This document shows, in pieces, positions 48,404 through 57,584 of a stretch of 64,000 nucleotides of DNA. Positions within the stretch are counted from its first letter, which is position 1; each line of letters opens with the position of its first letter. The notes beneath the pieces are model-generated. The model was not told where the DNA came from, ran no database searches, and saw nothing but the letters and a program-made list of their open reading frames with translations. Source of the DNA: an uncultured Flavobacteriales bacterium (GTDB lineage: Bacteria; Bacteroidota; Bacteroidia; Flavobacteriales_G; Salibacteraceae); NCBI GenBank assembly GCA_937121175.1, contig CAKZKD010000018.1, forward strand, positions 88,652 to 152,651, given 5' to 3'. Made by a program: the position numbers and the translations under genes.

Positions 48404-49141
48404 ATGAAAGACAGTAACGAAAATTGGTTCTCAGATTGGTTTAATACTTCGTATTACCACATGCTGTACAAAAATAGAGATGAATCTGAGGCTGAATTAT
48501 TTATTGAACATCTACTCAACTTCCTAAACCTCGACGCATCGGCACATGTGCTTGATGTTGCGTGCGGAAAAGGACGCCATTCGTTCAAAATCAATCAACT
48601 GGGATACAATGTAACTGGAATAGATTTATCGGAAAACTCGATAGAAATTGCACAAAAAAAAGCCAATAATAGTTTGTCTTTTGCAGTGCATGACATGCGT
48701 GACCCCTATAAAAATAATGCTTTCGATGTTGTACTAAACCTATTCACCAGTTTCGGGTATTTTAACGACGACATTGATAACGAACGTGTTCTAAAAGCAG
48801 TTAGTGCCAACTTAAAGGCTGAGGGTACTTTTGTCCTCGATTTTTTAAACTCGAAGAAAGTTGTTGCAGAGTTAGTTCCATACGAAGAGAAGAATATTAA
48901 CGGGATTACTTTTAAGATTTCCAAGACATTCGAAAATCACGTTATTCAAAAGAAAATTGAGTTTACCGACCACGAGCGAGATTACAGTTTTACCGAACGG
49001 GTTACGGCATTTTCGAAATCCGATTTAGCGGAGTTATTTGAAAAAACTAGCCTAAAAATATCCAACTATTTTGGTAACTATGACCTTGATGAGTTCAATG
49101 AGGCAACGAGTGAACGACTGATAATGGTGGCGAAAAAATAA
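48404..49141 (+). CDS. class I SAM-dependent methyltransferase
   Basis: HVLDVACGKGRHSFKINQLGYNVTGIDLSENSIEIAQKKA. Confidence 0.9.
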   Translation: MKDSNENWFSDWFNTSYYHMLYKNRDESEAELFIEHLLNFLNLDASAHVLDVACGKGRHSFKINQLGYNVTGIDLSENSIEIAQKKANNSLSFAVHDMRDPYKNNAFDVVLNLFTSFGYFNDDIDNERVLKAVSANLKAEGTFVLDFLNSKKVVAELVPYEEKNINGITFKISKTFENHVIQKKIEFTDHERDYSFTERVTAFSKSDLAELFEKTSLKISNYFGNYDLDEFNEATSERLIMVAKK

Positions 49142-49147
49142 TAAACC

Positions 49148-50623
49148 CTATCCTTTTGCGTGCCTTACGGAATACAAACCAATAACACCAAATCCAAACA
49201 TGAGCATAACGTGAAATGGCATAAGGCCACTATCGCCTAAATAGAATCCAGCCCAAATGGCAAATGCAAAATACAGCGCCAGCAACAACTCTATGTACGT
49301 TAATGGGTTTATTTGTTTGGAGATGTACTTATTGTTTTTCCAGCCTTCTTCTTTCTTTACTACATTAAATTTGGGCGTACGAACAAATGGGCTTTTTCTG
49401 CCCGCATAGCCTTCAAATACAGCAATGGCGTTGTGCAACGACAATCCCATATATACTGAAAGAAACAATGGAAACGAACTAATGAACTTGAGGAATCCTA
49501 ATCGTTTGTTCTCGTAATTCATAGCAGCTGAAGTCCAATAAAAAAATGCTAGAAATACAAAACTTACAGAGAAGATGGCCGCAATTTGGAATAAGTAACC
49601 GTATTGGAAATAAGTGCTTTTTACCCACATAAGCGGGACGCTCAATAAGCCCGTAAGTAAAATACAAACAAACAAAAAGCTATTCATTAAGTGAAAAATG
49701 GCGTGTACCTTGGTGCTGTTTGAAACATTCTTCGACTTAATTACTTTATCTAAATTTTTGACGGCACACTCCGCAGCACCTTTGTTCCATCGATATTGTT
49801 GAGTTTTAAGGGCGTTCATTGCCGCCGGAAGCTCTGCTGGTGAACCAATATCTTCTACGTATTTGAACGACCATCCTTTTAGTTGCGCCCTGTAACTTAA
49901 ATCTAAATCTTCTGTCAACGTATCCGAATGCCATCCTCCAGCATCCTCAATACAGGTTTTTCGCCAAATTCCTGCAGTACCGTTAAAGTTCATAAAATGA
50001 CCAGCAGCGTTTCTTCCGCCCTGCTCTACAGTAAAATGAGCATCTAAACCAAAGGCCTGAAGGCGAGTAAGTAAATTGTAATTCTTATTTAAATGCAACC
50101 ACTTGGTTTGCACCAAGCCAATTTTATCGTGAACAAAATATTTAAGGCTGTCCATTAGAAAATTCTTAGCTGGAAGGAAATCTGCATCGAAAATCGCCAC
50201 AAACTCACCTTCGCAAACTTCAAGTCCCTCTGCCAAAGCACCTGCCTTATAGCCAACTCTTTTTACACGGTGAATGTGCTTAATGTTATATCCCTTTTGC
50301 TGCAATTCTCCTACTTTGTTAGCAACCAACTCAAAGGTTTCGTCGGTGGAGTCATCAAGCACTTGAATCTCTAATTTATCTTTTGGATAATCAATGGCGG
50401 CGGTAGAATCAATGAGTCGTTCGCTGACGTATTTCTCATTAAAAATTGGCAGTTGAATGGTTACATTAGGAAAGATAACCAAAGCATTTGGGACCTGCAC
50501 TTCGTTTCTTTTCCTAGACTTTCTGTAACCTAATGTAAGGGTAAGCTGCACAATAGAATACGTAAAAATGAAAAGTATTAGTGCCCCGTAAACAATGATT
50601 ATAGTCCAAATGAGAATGTGCAC
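49148..50623 (-). CDS. membrane glycosyltransferase family 2 (cellulose synthase-like)
   Basis: VTIQLPIFNEKYVSERLIDSTAAIDYPKDKLEIQVLDDSTDET, FDADFLPAKNF, TEDLDLSYRAQLKGW, QQYRWNKGA. Confidence 0.92.
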   Translation of the reverse strand: MHILIWTIIIVYGALILFIFTYSIVQLTLTLGYRKSRKRNEVQVPNALVIFPNVTIQLPIFNEKYVSERLIDSTAAIDYPKDKLEIQVLDDSTDETFELVANKVGELQQKGYNIKHIHRVKRVGYKAGALAEGLEVCEGEFVAIFDADFLPAKNFLMDSLKYFVHDKIGLVQTKWLHLNKNYNLLTRLQAFGLDAHFTVEQGGRNAAGHFMNFNGTAGIWRKTCIEDAGGWHSDTLTEDLDLSYRAQLKGWSFKYVEDIGSPAELPAAMNALKTQQYRWNKGAAECAVKNLDKVIKSKNVSNSTKVHAIFHLMNSFLFVCILLTGLLSVPLMWVKSTYFQYGYLFQIAAIFSVSFVFLAFFYWTSAAMNYENKRLGFLKFISSFPLFLSVYMGLSLHNAIAVFEGYAGRKSPFVRTPKFNVVKKEEGWKNNKYISKQINPLTYIELLLALYFAFAIWAGFYLGDSGLMPFHVMLMFGFGVIGLYSVRHAKG

Positions 50624-50625
50624 GG

Positions 50626-51330
50626 TTATAGATTTTTGAAAATGGTGAATAGTATTTTGTATCCAGCTAGGAAAGTTCCTTTGACCGTACCTGATATTTT
50701 AGAAACCCCTACTCTGTTCTTATAATTTACGGGAACTTCAATAGATCTAATTTTTTGTTTGGCTGCTTTTACTTGCATTTCTACCGTCCAACCGTAGGTT
50801 TTGTCTTGCATGTTAAGTGCATTAAGCGAACTTGTTCGGATGGCTCTGAATGGCCCCAAATCGGTGAATTTTACATTGTAAAACAACCGCAATAGACTTG
50901 TTGCCAACCAATTGCCAAATACTTGAGGAACAGTCATTGAACCTTGTTCACGAACACCCAAGGCTCTACTGCCAATAACCATATCGGCCTTATTCTCAAT
51001 TATGGGTAGTACTAATTCTGGCAATTGTGCTGGATAATCTGAATAATCGGCATCCAAAAAAACAATGATGTCGGATTTAATATCTTGTTGATTTAAGTAA
51101 TTGATTCCACACAAGCAAGATGCTCCGTATCCTTGAAACGATTCTTCGAGCACTGTTGCACCTGCGGCTTTTGCTTTTTGTTTGGTTTTATCGGAAGAAT
51201 TGTTATCCACCACAACCACCAAGTCCACCCATTCTTTTGGTATTTCTTGCAGTACTAATGCAATTGCGTTTTCCTCGTTAAATGCCGGAATGACCACCGA
51301 GATTTTACATTCTTTTGGTTTAGTCTGCAT
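50626..51330 (-). CDS. glycosyltransferase family 2 (DPM1/dolichyl-phosphate mannosyltransferase-like)
   Basis: ISVVIPAFNEENAIALVLQEIP, VVVDNNSSDKT, FLDADYSDYPAQLPEL; start trimmed to MQTKPKECK because the upstream gene ends at 51320. Confidence 0.88.
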   Translation of the reverse strand: MQTKPKECKISVVIPAFNEENAIALVLQEIPKEWVDLVVVVDNNSSDKTKQKAKAAGATVLEESFQGYGASCLCGINYLNQQDIKSDIIVFLDADYSDYPAQLPELVLPIIENKADMVIGSRALGVREQGSMTVPQVFGNWLATSLLRLFYNVKFTDLGPFRAIRTSSLNALNMQDKTYGWTVEMQVKAAKQKIRSIEVPVNYKNRVGVSKISGTVKGTFLAGYKILFTIFKNL

Positions 51331-52309
51331 CTTCAACCGTAAATTTCTTCTCCAATTCCCCTGTAGCCGTATAATATTTCCACTCACCAATTGGTTCGTT
51401 TTCAAAGTAATATCCCTCTGTTTTAATGGTACTATCGGAAAAGTAGGTTTTATAAAAACCATTTTTCACGTCCAAAGCGTAGTCCCCTTCTTCTGTCATG
51501 TTTCCGTCTTTCTCCCAAAATCTCCACCAACCTACTTTTTTATTATCAGAGAAATATCCTTCGCATTCCTGTGCTCCGTTTTCGTGGTAGTACTTCCAAA
51601 GCCTTACTTTTTGGCCGTTTTCAAACTCTCCAACCCATTTTTGTTGACCGTTTTCAAAATAACGTTTGAACCAACCGTGCTTTTGGCCATTTTTCCAATT
51701 GGATTCCAGCTCCACTTGACCGTTTTTGTAACGAGTTTCCCAAAAAGCATTGCGCTCACCGTTTACGTATGCCCCTTGTTTTTCAATAATTCCGTTTGGG
51801 TAATAGTGTTTCCAATAACCAACTTTTTTATCGTTCTCAAAAACTGTCTCCGATTTCAGCGTTCCATTTTCATAATATTCTTTCCATTCACCCGATTTCA
51901 GGCCGGAGTTGTAACGTCCCTTAGCTTTAATCTCTCCAGAGCCATAAAACGTTTGCCATTTTCCGACTTTTAAATTGCCTAAATAATTTCCGACTGACTT
52001 TAATTCGCCATTTTCATGGAAAATTTTCCACAATCTGGTTTTTTCATTGGACTCATACTCTCCAACAGATTTATCAATTCCATTTTTATAATAGGTCTTC
52101 CACCAACCAACCTTATTTGTATCCAACAATCTACCTTCACTTCTCGTGAGGCCATTATCGAAATATGTTTTGGTGTATTTAGGGGTCAATTCCCAATTCG
52201 TTGTACCAACTGACTGAACCGACAGTATTTCCGGCTTAAATGAAATATTAAACAAGGCTAACGCAAGAAGGCTACACTGAATAATTACTATGAACCAATA
52301 TCTTTTCAT
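51320..52309 (-). CDS. MORN-repeat protein (YwqK-like)
   Basis: Tandem about 23-24-aa repeats of the form YENGxLKSExxFENDKKVGYWKHYYPNG. Confidence 0.85.
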   Translation of the reverse strand: MKRYWFIVIIQCSLLALALFNISFKPEILSVQSVGTTNWELTPKYTKTYFDNGLTRSEGRLLDTNKVGWWKTYYKNGIDKSVGEYESNEKTRLWKIFHENGELKSVGNYLGNLKVGKWQTFYGSGEIKAKGRYNSGLKSGEWKEYYENGTLKSETVFENDKKVGYWKHYYPNGIIEKQGAYVNGERNAFWETRYKNGQVELESNWKNGQKHGWFKRYFENGQQKWVGEFENGQKVRLWKYYHENGAQECEGYFSDNKKVGWWRFWEKDGNMTEEGDYALDVKNGFYKTYFSDSTIKTEGYYFENEPIGEWKYYTATGELEKKFTVEDAD

Positions 52310-52311
52310 GC

Positions 52312-53694
52312 TTAGATTACGTCCGAATTCAATTTGGTTTGTTCGTGTCCAATAAGAATAGGGTTATCAGAAACTCTATTTTCTTCTGGGCCGTTTTCTA
52401 ATTTCAATACCCCTCTCGGGCAAACCGCAGAACATACACCACATCCAACACATGAAGCACGCACAATGTTCTGCCCTTTTTGTGCGTATGACCGTACATC
52501 AATTCCTTGTTCGCAATACGTAGAGCAGTTTCCGCATGAAATACATTGACCTCCGTTTGTAGTAATTCTAAATCTAGATTTGAATCGTTGAACGATTCCC
52601 ATGTATGCTGCCATTGGACAACCAAATCGACACCAAACTCTGTTACCTAATAACGGATAAAACCCTACTCCAACGACACCCGAAAAGGCTGCACCAATCA
52701 GAAATGCGTACGGTTTTCTGAAATAGGTGTAAATATCCATACCCATAAATGAACCTTGGCCACTGAAATATCCGTACAATACAACTGCTGTAACAACAAC
52801 TATGTACAACAAAACACCATGAATTAACCACCGCTCTAGTTTCCAAGATTTAATGCTTTTGTCTGATAAATGTCTGAATGGGTCACCTGCAGTTTCTGCA
52901 AGTCCACCGCAGCCACAAACCCAACTGCAGTACCATCTTTTGCCAACGAAATAGGTGATTATTGGTGTAAGGGTTGTAAATCCAACTATTCCCCATACCA
53001 AATAAAACATACCCATAGAACCACCAGCTTCTGAGGTCATATTATTGATGTGCCAGTCTTCAAAAAAGTAATAATTCAATGGCCAGAAATATTTTAAATC
53101 TTTAGCGAAATACGGTTGCTCTTGGTACATTCCTTCCATAATTTCTGGAATGAAATACGCCAAGAATAATTGAGCTACCATTACCGAAAGGGTCCGCCAA
53201 AATTGATATCTATTGTGTCTGTACTTCACAATAAATTTTACTCCAAGACCAACAATGGCAATGGTATATAATGTTCCGTAAACAAACCACTGGCTGGCTG
53301 CAGAACCTTTTAGTGCAAAACTCAACGGATCGAAAAAAGCAATTAGACCTGTATTTGCACCCTCGGCACTTAAACCTAATAGCTCAGGAAACCAGTACAA
53401 TTCCACATAGAAACCTGTAATGACAACTCCACTTACCCACGCCAGCATTCCTTTATTGGTCAATGACTTATGCCAAATTCCGTTATTTTTAATTCCTTCA
53501 GTTTCTCCAGCATAGGTAGAAACTCCAAAGACCATCATTCCAAAGAGTAATGCCACCAAACAAACCCATAATAGAATTGAAGGCAAGGCAATTCCCATCC
53601 AAGATAGAGCCAATATGACCAAACCCACAAAACTCAATCCTAGCCCAATAGGAACTCCAAGCGTATTCAGATTTTGATTACTTGCTAAACTCAT
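52312..53694 (-). CDS. polytopic membrane 4Fe-4S polyferredoxin (NapH/NosR-like)
   Basis: YCSWVCGCGGL, VWCRFGCPMAAYM, CISCGNCSTYCEQGID, CVGCGVCSAVCPRG motifs with multiple TM segments. Confidence 0.88.
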   Translation of the reverse strand: MSLASNQNLNTLGVPIGLGLSFVGLVILALSWMGIALPSILLWVCLVALLFGMMVFGVSTYAGETEGIKNNGIWHKSLTNKGMLAWVSGVVITGFYVELYWFPELLGLSAEGANTGLIAFFDPLSFALKGSAASQWFVYGTLYTIAIVGLGVKFIVKYRHNRYQFWRTLSVMVAQLFLAYFIPEIMEGMYQEQPYFAKDLKYFWPLNYYFFEDWHINNMTSEAGGSMGMFYLVWGIVGFTTLTPIITYFVGKRWYCSWVCGCGGLAETAGDPFRHLSDKSIKSWKLERWLIHGVLLYIVVVTAVVLYGYFSGQGSFMGMDIYTYFRKPYAFLIGAAFSGVVGVGFYPLLGNRVWCRFGCPMAAYMGIVQRFKSRFRITTNGGQCISCGNCSTYCEQGIDVRSYAQKGQNIVRASCVGCGVCSAVCPRGVLKLENGPEENRVSDNPILIGHEQTKLNSDVI

Positions 53695-54512
53695 TATTTC
53701 AGGTATTTAATTTTATAGATAAATGCTGCATTACCGCCAATTGATTGTCCTACATTTCGGCCAGATGCAACGCCGTAAGCACCCAATGCAACTCCCATTT
53801 TACCCTCGTTAAACGGTTTGTAGAATGTACCACCCAACTTGTGATACGAGACGCCTAATGAAGTAAATGCTGGATTTGTTCCATCGCGATAATCTGCACC
53901 ACCTTGTGCTTCTTGAAAATCGTAATACACATCGAAGTAGTAGTTATTTGCGGCCTTACCAACTTTTAGTGCAACGGGCACAGAACCAGGTGTTGGATTT
54001 GAGCGATAAGTGTATCCTCCTTGCAGCATTCCAAACCATCCATTATTTGCAAAATACTGCATCACCAAACGGCCATCAACAGCAGTTGACTGTTGCCCTA
54101 TAGCATTAAGTCCCTGGGTTGGGTAATTGGATATTGGCGTGGCTATGCCGCCTGCGAACAATGCACTAAATGTTCCTTTTTTCAATGATTTATTCAGAAA
54201 CCTTCCTTTTACATACATCGAGATATCCTGTAAATTCGACCAATTTTGAGCGGTCATTACATAAGGAATATTGATTTGAGCATCTAACCAATCGGTGATA
54301 CCTGCTGCCACAAAGACACTTGCACTTGTCGTTGTCCGTGGCAAGGCAATTGGGCCTGGCGCAGCATAATATTTAGAAAATGAATCGAAAGTCAAACTTC
54401 CTACTAAATCCATATTTCCTTTTCCTTTCATGAATCCATCCACAGCAGGCTGAGCAAATAGACCTAAACCACAGAAAATGGCAAAACCTACTATGAGAAT
54501 ATTCTTGACCAA
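53694..54512 (-). CDS. hypothetical outer-membrane beta-barrel-like protein
   Basis: Signal peptide ILIVGFAIFCGLGLFAQ; alternating aromatic beta strands; start codon of the 52312-53694 gene overlaps this gene's stop. Confidence 0.7.
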   Translation of the reverse strand: MVKNILIVGFAIFCGLGLFAQPAVDGFMKGKGNMDLVGSLTFDSFSKYYAAPGPIALPRTTTSASVFVAAGITDWLDAQINIPYVMTAQNWSNLQDISMYVKGRFLNKSLKKGTFSALFAGGIATPISNYPTQGLNAIGQQSTAVDGRLVMQYFANNGWFGMLQGGYTYRSNPTPGSVPVALKVGKAANNYYFDVYYDFQEAQGGADYRDGTNPAFTSLGVSYHKLGGTFYKPFNEGKMGVALGAYGVASGRNVGQSIGGNAAFIYKIKYLK

Positions 54513-55825
54513 CTTTTTTTCTTGATTTTAATGTTTTTATTGAATTCTGAATTGTAAGACTTTAAGATTTCTGTTCCATAGCTTTTGTACAATTCAGGGT
54601 CGAAATTTGCGTCTTCCAAATGTTCCATAATGAAATCTATGGATTGGCCTTGAGTCAACCATTTATCGAAGAGTTCGTGGCGCATACGAACTCCAAAAGT
54701 GTTTATTCCGATGAATCTCCTTGAATCGGAATCAAAAACGAATTTGATTCCAATTTTGCCATTATTGTGCTCCCAATAAAATTGGGAATGACCTTCTTCC
54801 AAATTTGCCGTTACCGTTCCGTATGTCTGATATTCGATGTCGAAAAACTTGGCTGAATTAAACCAATTTCCAGGTTTGTATTCGGTTTTAGAACCGGTTA
54901 AGGTTTTTGCCAAAACCTCGCCCATCATTCGACCTGTGTACCAAACTTGCTCAATATTTCTGCGACCTTTTGGGGCTGTTTTAAATTGGGCACAATCGCC
55001 TAATGCATATACATTGGGTTGATTGGTTTCTAAAAATTCATTCACTAGAATTCCTCGGTCTGTTTCTAATTCGGAATCTTTTAGAAACTTAATGTTTGGG
55101 CTTACTCCGGCAGTTAAGCCAACGAATTGACATTCAATTTCGCCATGAGTATCTGTTTTTACCGCTCGGACTCTGCCGTTTTCATCAGATATTATTTCTT
55201 CAAGATTAGTTTCTAAAAGAAGATTTACGTGATGTTCGTTGATATGTCGTTGAATGAGCTTTCCTTCTTCAATTGGAAGTACATTGCCCCAAAATCGTTT
55301 TTCGCGTACTAAAAAATCAACTTCAATTTTTCTGCTACGTAGCATTTCCGCCATTTCTACCCCAATCAATCCTCCCCCAACAATGACTGCTTTTTTGATA
55401 CCAACGGTATTTTCTTCCATTGATTCCAAATCATTGAAAGAGTATAAACCTTGAACTCCTTTTAAGTCTTGACCCGGCCATCCAAATTTGTTTGGAGTGG
55501 AACCAAGGGCAAGTACCAACTTATCGTAATTGGTTTGCTTGCCATTCGAAAAGTTTAATTTTTGTTCCTCAAAGTCAATAGAATTCACATGTGCAAAACA
55601 AAGTTCGATTCTATTTTTAGCCCAAAAACCATCTTCGTAAGGTTTCATGTGCTCTTTTTTCATGTGGCCCATGTAGGCATACATCAGCGCCGTTCTTGAA
55701 AAAAAATACTTGGTTTCGGAAGAAACCACTACAATTTGTGCTTCGGCATTCCTTTTTCTTACGTTTCTAGCCGTGGTGATTCCAGAAATACCGTTTCCTA
55801 TTATTACTATACGTTTTGCACCCAT
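54491..55825 (-). CDS. NAD(P)/FAD-dependent oxidoreductase (pyridine nucleotide-disulfide type)
   Basis: RIVIIGNGISGITTARNVRKRNAEAQIVVVSSE, KAVIVGGGLIGVEMAEMLR, NVYALGDCAQF. Confidence 0.92.
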   Translation of the reverse strand: MGAKRIVIIGNGISGITTARNVRKRNAEAQIVVVSSETKYFFSRTALMYAYMGHMKKEHMKPYEDGFWAKNRIELCFAHVNSIDFEEQKLNFSNGKQTNYDKLVLALGSTPNKFGWPGQDLKGVQGLYSFNDLESMEENTVGIKKAVIVGGGLIGVEMAEMLRSRKIEVDFLVREKRFWGNVLPIEEGKLIQRHINEHHVNLLLETNLEEIISDENGRVRAVKTDTHGEIECQFVGLTAGVSPNIKFLKDSELETDRGILVNEFLETNQPNVYALGDCAQFKTAPKGRRNIEQVWYTGRMMGEVLAKTLTGSKTEYKPGNWFNSAKFFDIEYQTYGTVTANLEEGHSQFYWEHNNGKIGIKFVFDSDSRRFIGINTFGVRMRHELFDKWLTQGQSIDFIMEHLEDANFDPELYKSYGTEILKSYNSEFNKNIKIKKKSWSRIFS

Positions 55826-55936
55826 AATTGCAGCAAAGAAAGCAAGTTGCTTTAATGCTTGTTGTCATATTTGATACAATAGTTCATTACTTATTACTAA
55901 TTTGCTGTAACCTCCAAAATGTACGTTGAACTACAA

Positions 55937-55965
55937 TTTGGATAAGATTAGATAGACAATCTTTG
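55937..55965 (+). promoter_or_regulatory. putative Bacteroidota promoter (TTTG-N17-AATCTTTG)
   Basis: tttg-gataagattagatagac-aatctttg, one mismatch to TAnnTTTG, upstream of the DUF547 gene. Confidence 0.4.
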
Positions 55966-55985
55966 CTCCCAAATTCAAATTTAAA

Positions 55986-57584
55986 ATGAACAAGTTTCTA
56001 TTATCAATTCTATTTCTGATAAGTTCAACAGCTGTGCATTCGCAAGATTTTTTTGCGAAAAGTGATGCGTTTTTCAAGTCCAATGTTTTGGGTAAAACCG
56101 TTAACTATCAGCAGATTAAAGCAAACCCAGCATCGTTAAACGCACTAGTAAAATCTATTGAGGAAATGAATGTTGACCAATTAGCAGAACCTAACCGCAA
56201 AGCGTTTCTCATAAACAGCTACAATTTGCTGGTAATTCATCAGGTTGTTAAGAACTGGCCTACTAATTCAGTTATGGAAATTCCGGGCTTTTTTGAAAGC
56301 AATAAGTTTGAAATTGCCGGTAAAAAAATGACCCTAAACGATTTAGAAAACGACGAAATCAGAAAAGTATATAATGATCCAAGAGTACATTTTGTGCTGG
56401 TTTGTGGCGCCAAGGGTTGTCCTCCTATTATTAACCGAGCATATTTACCTTCAACCTTAGACAAACAACTAACTGAACAAACCAAGAAAGCAATGAATGA
56501 TCCTATATTCATTCAAGAACAGGCCGACGGTACAGTAAAAATCTCGGAAATATTTAACTGGTACAGAGAAGATTTTGTTGCTAATGGAACGGTTATGGAA
56601 TACATAAATTCCTATCGGAGTACACCGCGTAATGCAGAACAAAAACCTAAGTATTACTCTTACGATTGGACTCTAAATAAAACAGCATCTAGCACCTCCA
56701 ATTCGGGTGAATTAGGAAATGAACCTTTCGATCCGGCAGGAGAACAGTCTTTAAATTTACAGACATATACGGCCGGTTCTTTATTAAAAAAAGGACAAAT
56801 AGACGCTACTTTGTTCAATTCCATCTACACCGAAAATGAGAACAACTGGCAAGGCACTAACTTTAATGGGTATCGAACCACGTTTGCAACATCACTGGTT
56901 CAAGTTATTTATGGCGTTTCTAAAAACGCAAGGATAAACTTAGGGCTTGACGTGAGTTTGCGCGGCACAGGACGAAGTGCAAACGACCCAAGCTACAGTC
57001 AAATTGGAAGAGCATTTGATTTTCAGAACAACGACTCCACAAGAGTTGGAATTTCTTACATAGCTCCAAAAATTAGAATTCAACCGTTTAAAGAAGTGAA
57101 GGAGTTTACGCTTCAGAGTTCATACAACATTGTTACTTCTGCAAACCCTGAAGGAAACGCCAACTTTCTTTGGATAGAATGGGATCGACATGTGTGGTGG
57201 ACACAATTCTTCTACGCTAAAACGTTCTTTAATGATTATATGCAAATTTTTGCTGAAGCAGATTTGTTGTTCCGATTTGCCAAGCGCCCAGCCCAAGTAT
57301 CGCATGTGGATCTACCAGCTAGTATTTTTCTGAGCTACTTCCCTACCAAAAAAATTACCTTTTACGGCATGATACAGCACACGCCACGATTTGTACTCAA
57401 CGCTCAAGAACCGCCAGCTACCGATTGGGTAATAGATGCTAATTTCACTCAAGCTGGTTTGGGATTTAAATATCAATTCACTTCAAAGTTCAACATTGAA
57501 CTACTGTACGGAAACTTTTTCAATGCCAAGAACGCAGGCCTTGGCGAAAGTTATAACCTCGGAATAAAATACATTTTGTTTTAG
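55986..57584 (+). CDS. DUF547 domain protein fused to a C-terminal beta-barrel-like domain
   Basis: N-term NRKAFLINSYNLLVIHQVVKNWP...DPRVHFVLVCGAKGCPPIINRAY (DUF547); C-term about 300 aa aromatic beta strands ending ...YNLGIKYILF. Confidence 0.85.
   Translation: MNKFLLSILFLISSTAVHSQDFFAKSDAFFKSNVLGKTVNYQQIKANPASLNALVKSIEEMNVDQLAEPNRKAFLINSYNLLVIHQVVKNWPTNSVMEIPGFFESNKFEIAGKKMTLNDLENDEIRKVYNDPRVHFVLVCGAKGCPPIINRAYLPSTLDKQLTEQTKKAMNDPIFIQEQADGTVKISEIFNWYREDFVANGTVMEYINSYRSTPRNAEQKPKYYSYDWTLNKTASSTSNSGELGNEPFDPAGEQSLNLQTYTAGSLLKKGQIDATLFNSIYTENENNWQGTNFNGYRTTFATSLVQVIYGVSKNARINLGLDVSLRGTGRSANDPSYSQIGRAFDFQNNDSTRVGISYIAPKIRIQPFKEVKEFTLQSSYNIVTSANPEGNANFLWIEWDRHVWWTQFFYAKTFFNDYMQIFAEADLLFRFAKRPAQVSHVDLPASIFLSYFPTKKITFYGMIQHTPRFVLNAQEPPATDWVIDANFTQAGLGFKYQFTSKFNIELLYGNFFNAKNAGLGESYNLGIKYILF

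Noticed and set aside
51331-51462. N-terminal extension of the GT2 ORF in the track
   Set aside because: Overlaps the MORN gene 3' end; the conserved GT2 fold begins just after the Met at 51330.
51182-51973. 263-aa plus-strand ORF
   Set aside because: Antisense to the MORN and GT2 genes, low-complexity F/V/I-rich product explained by MORN repeats on the other strand.
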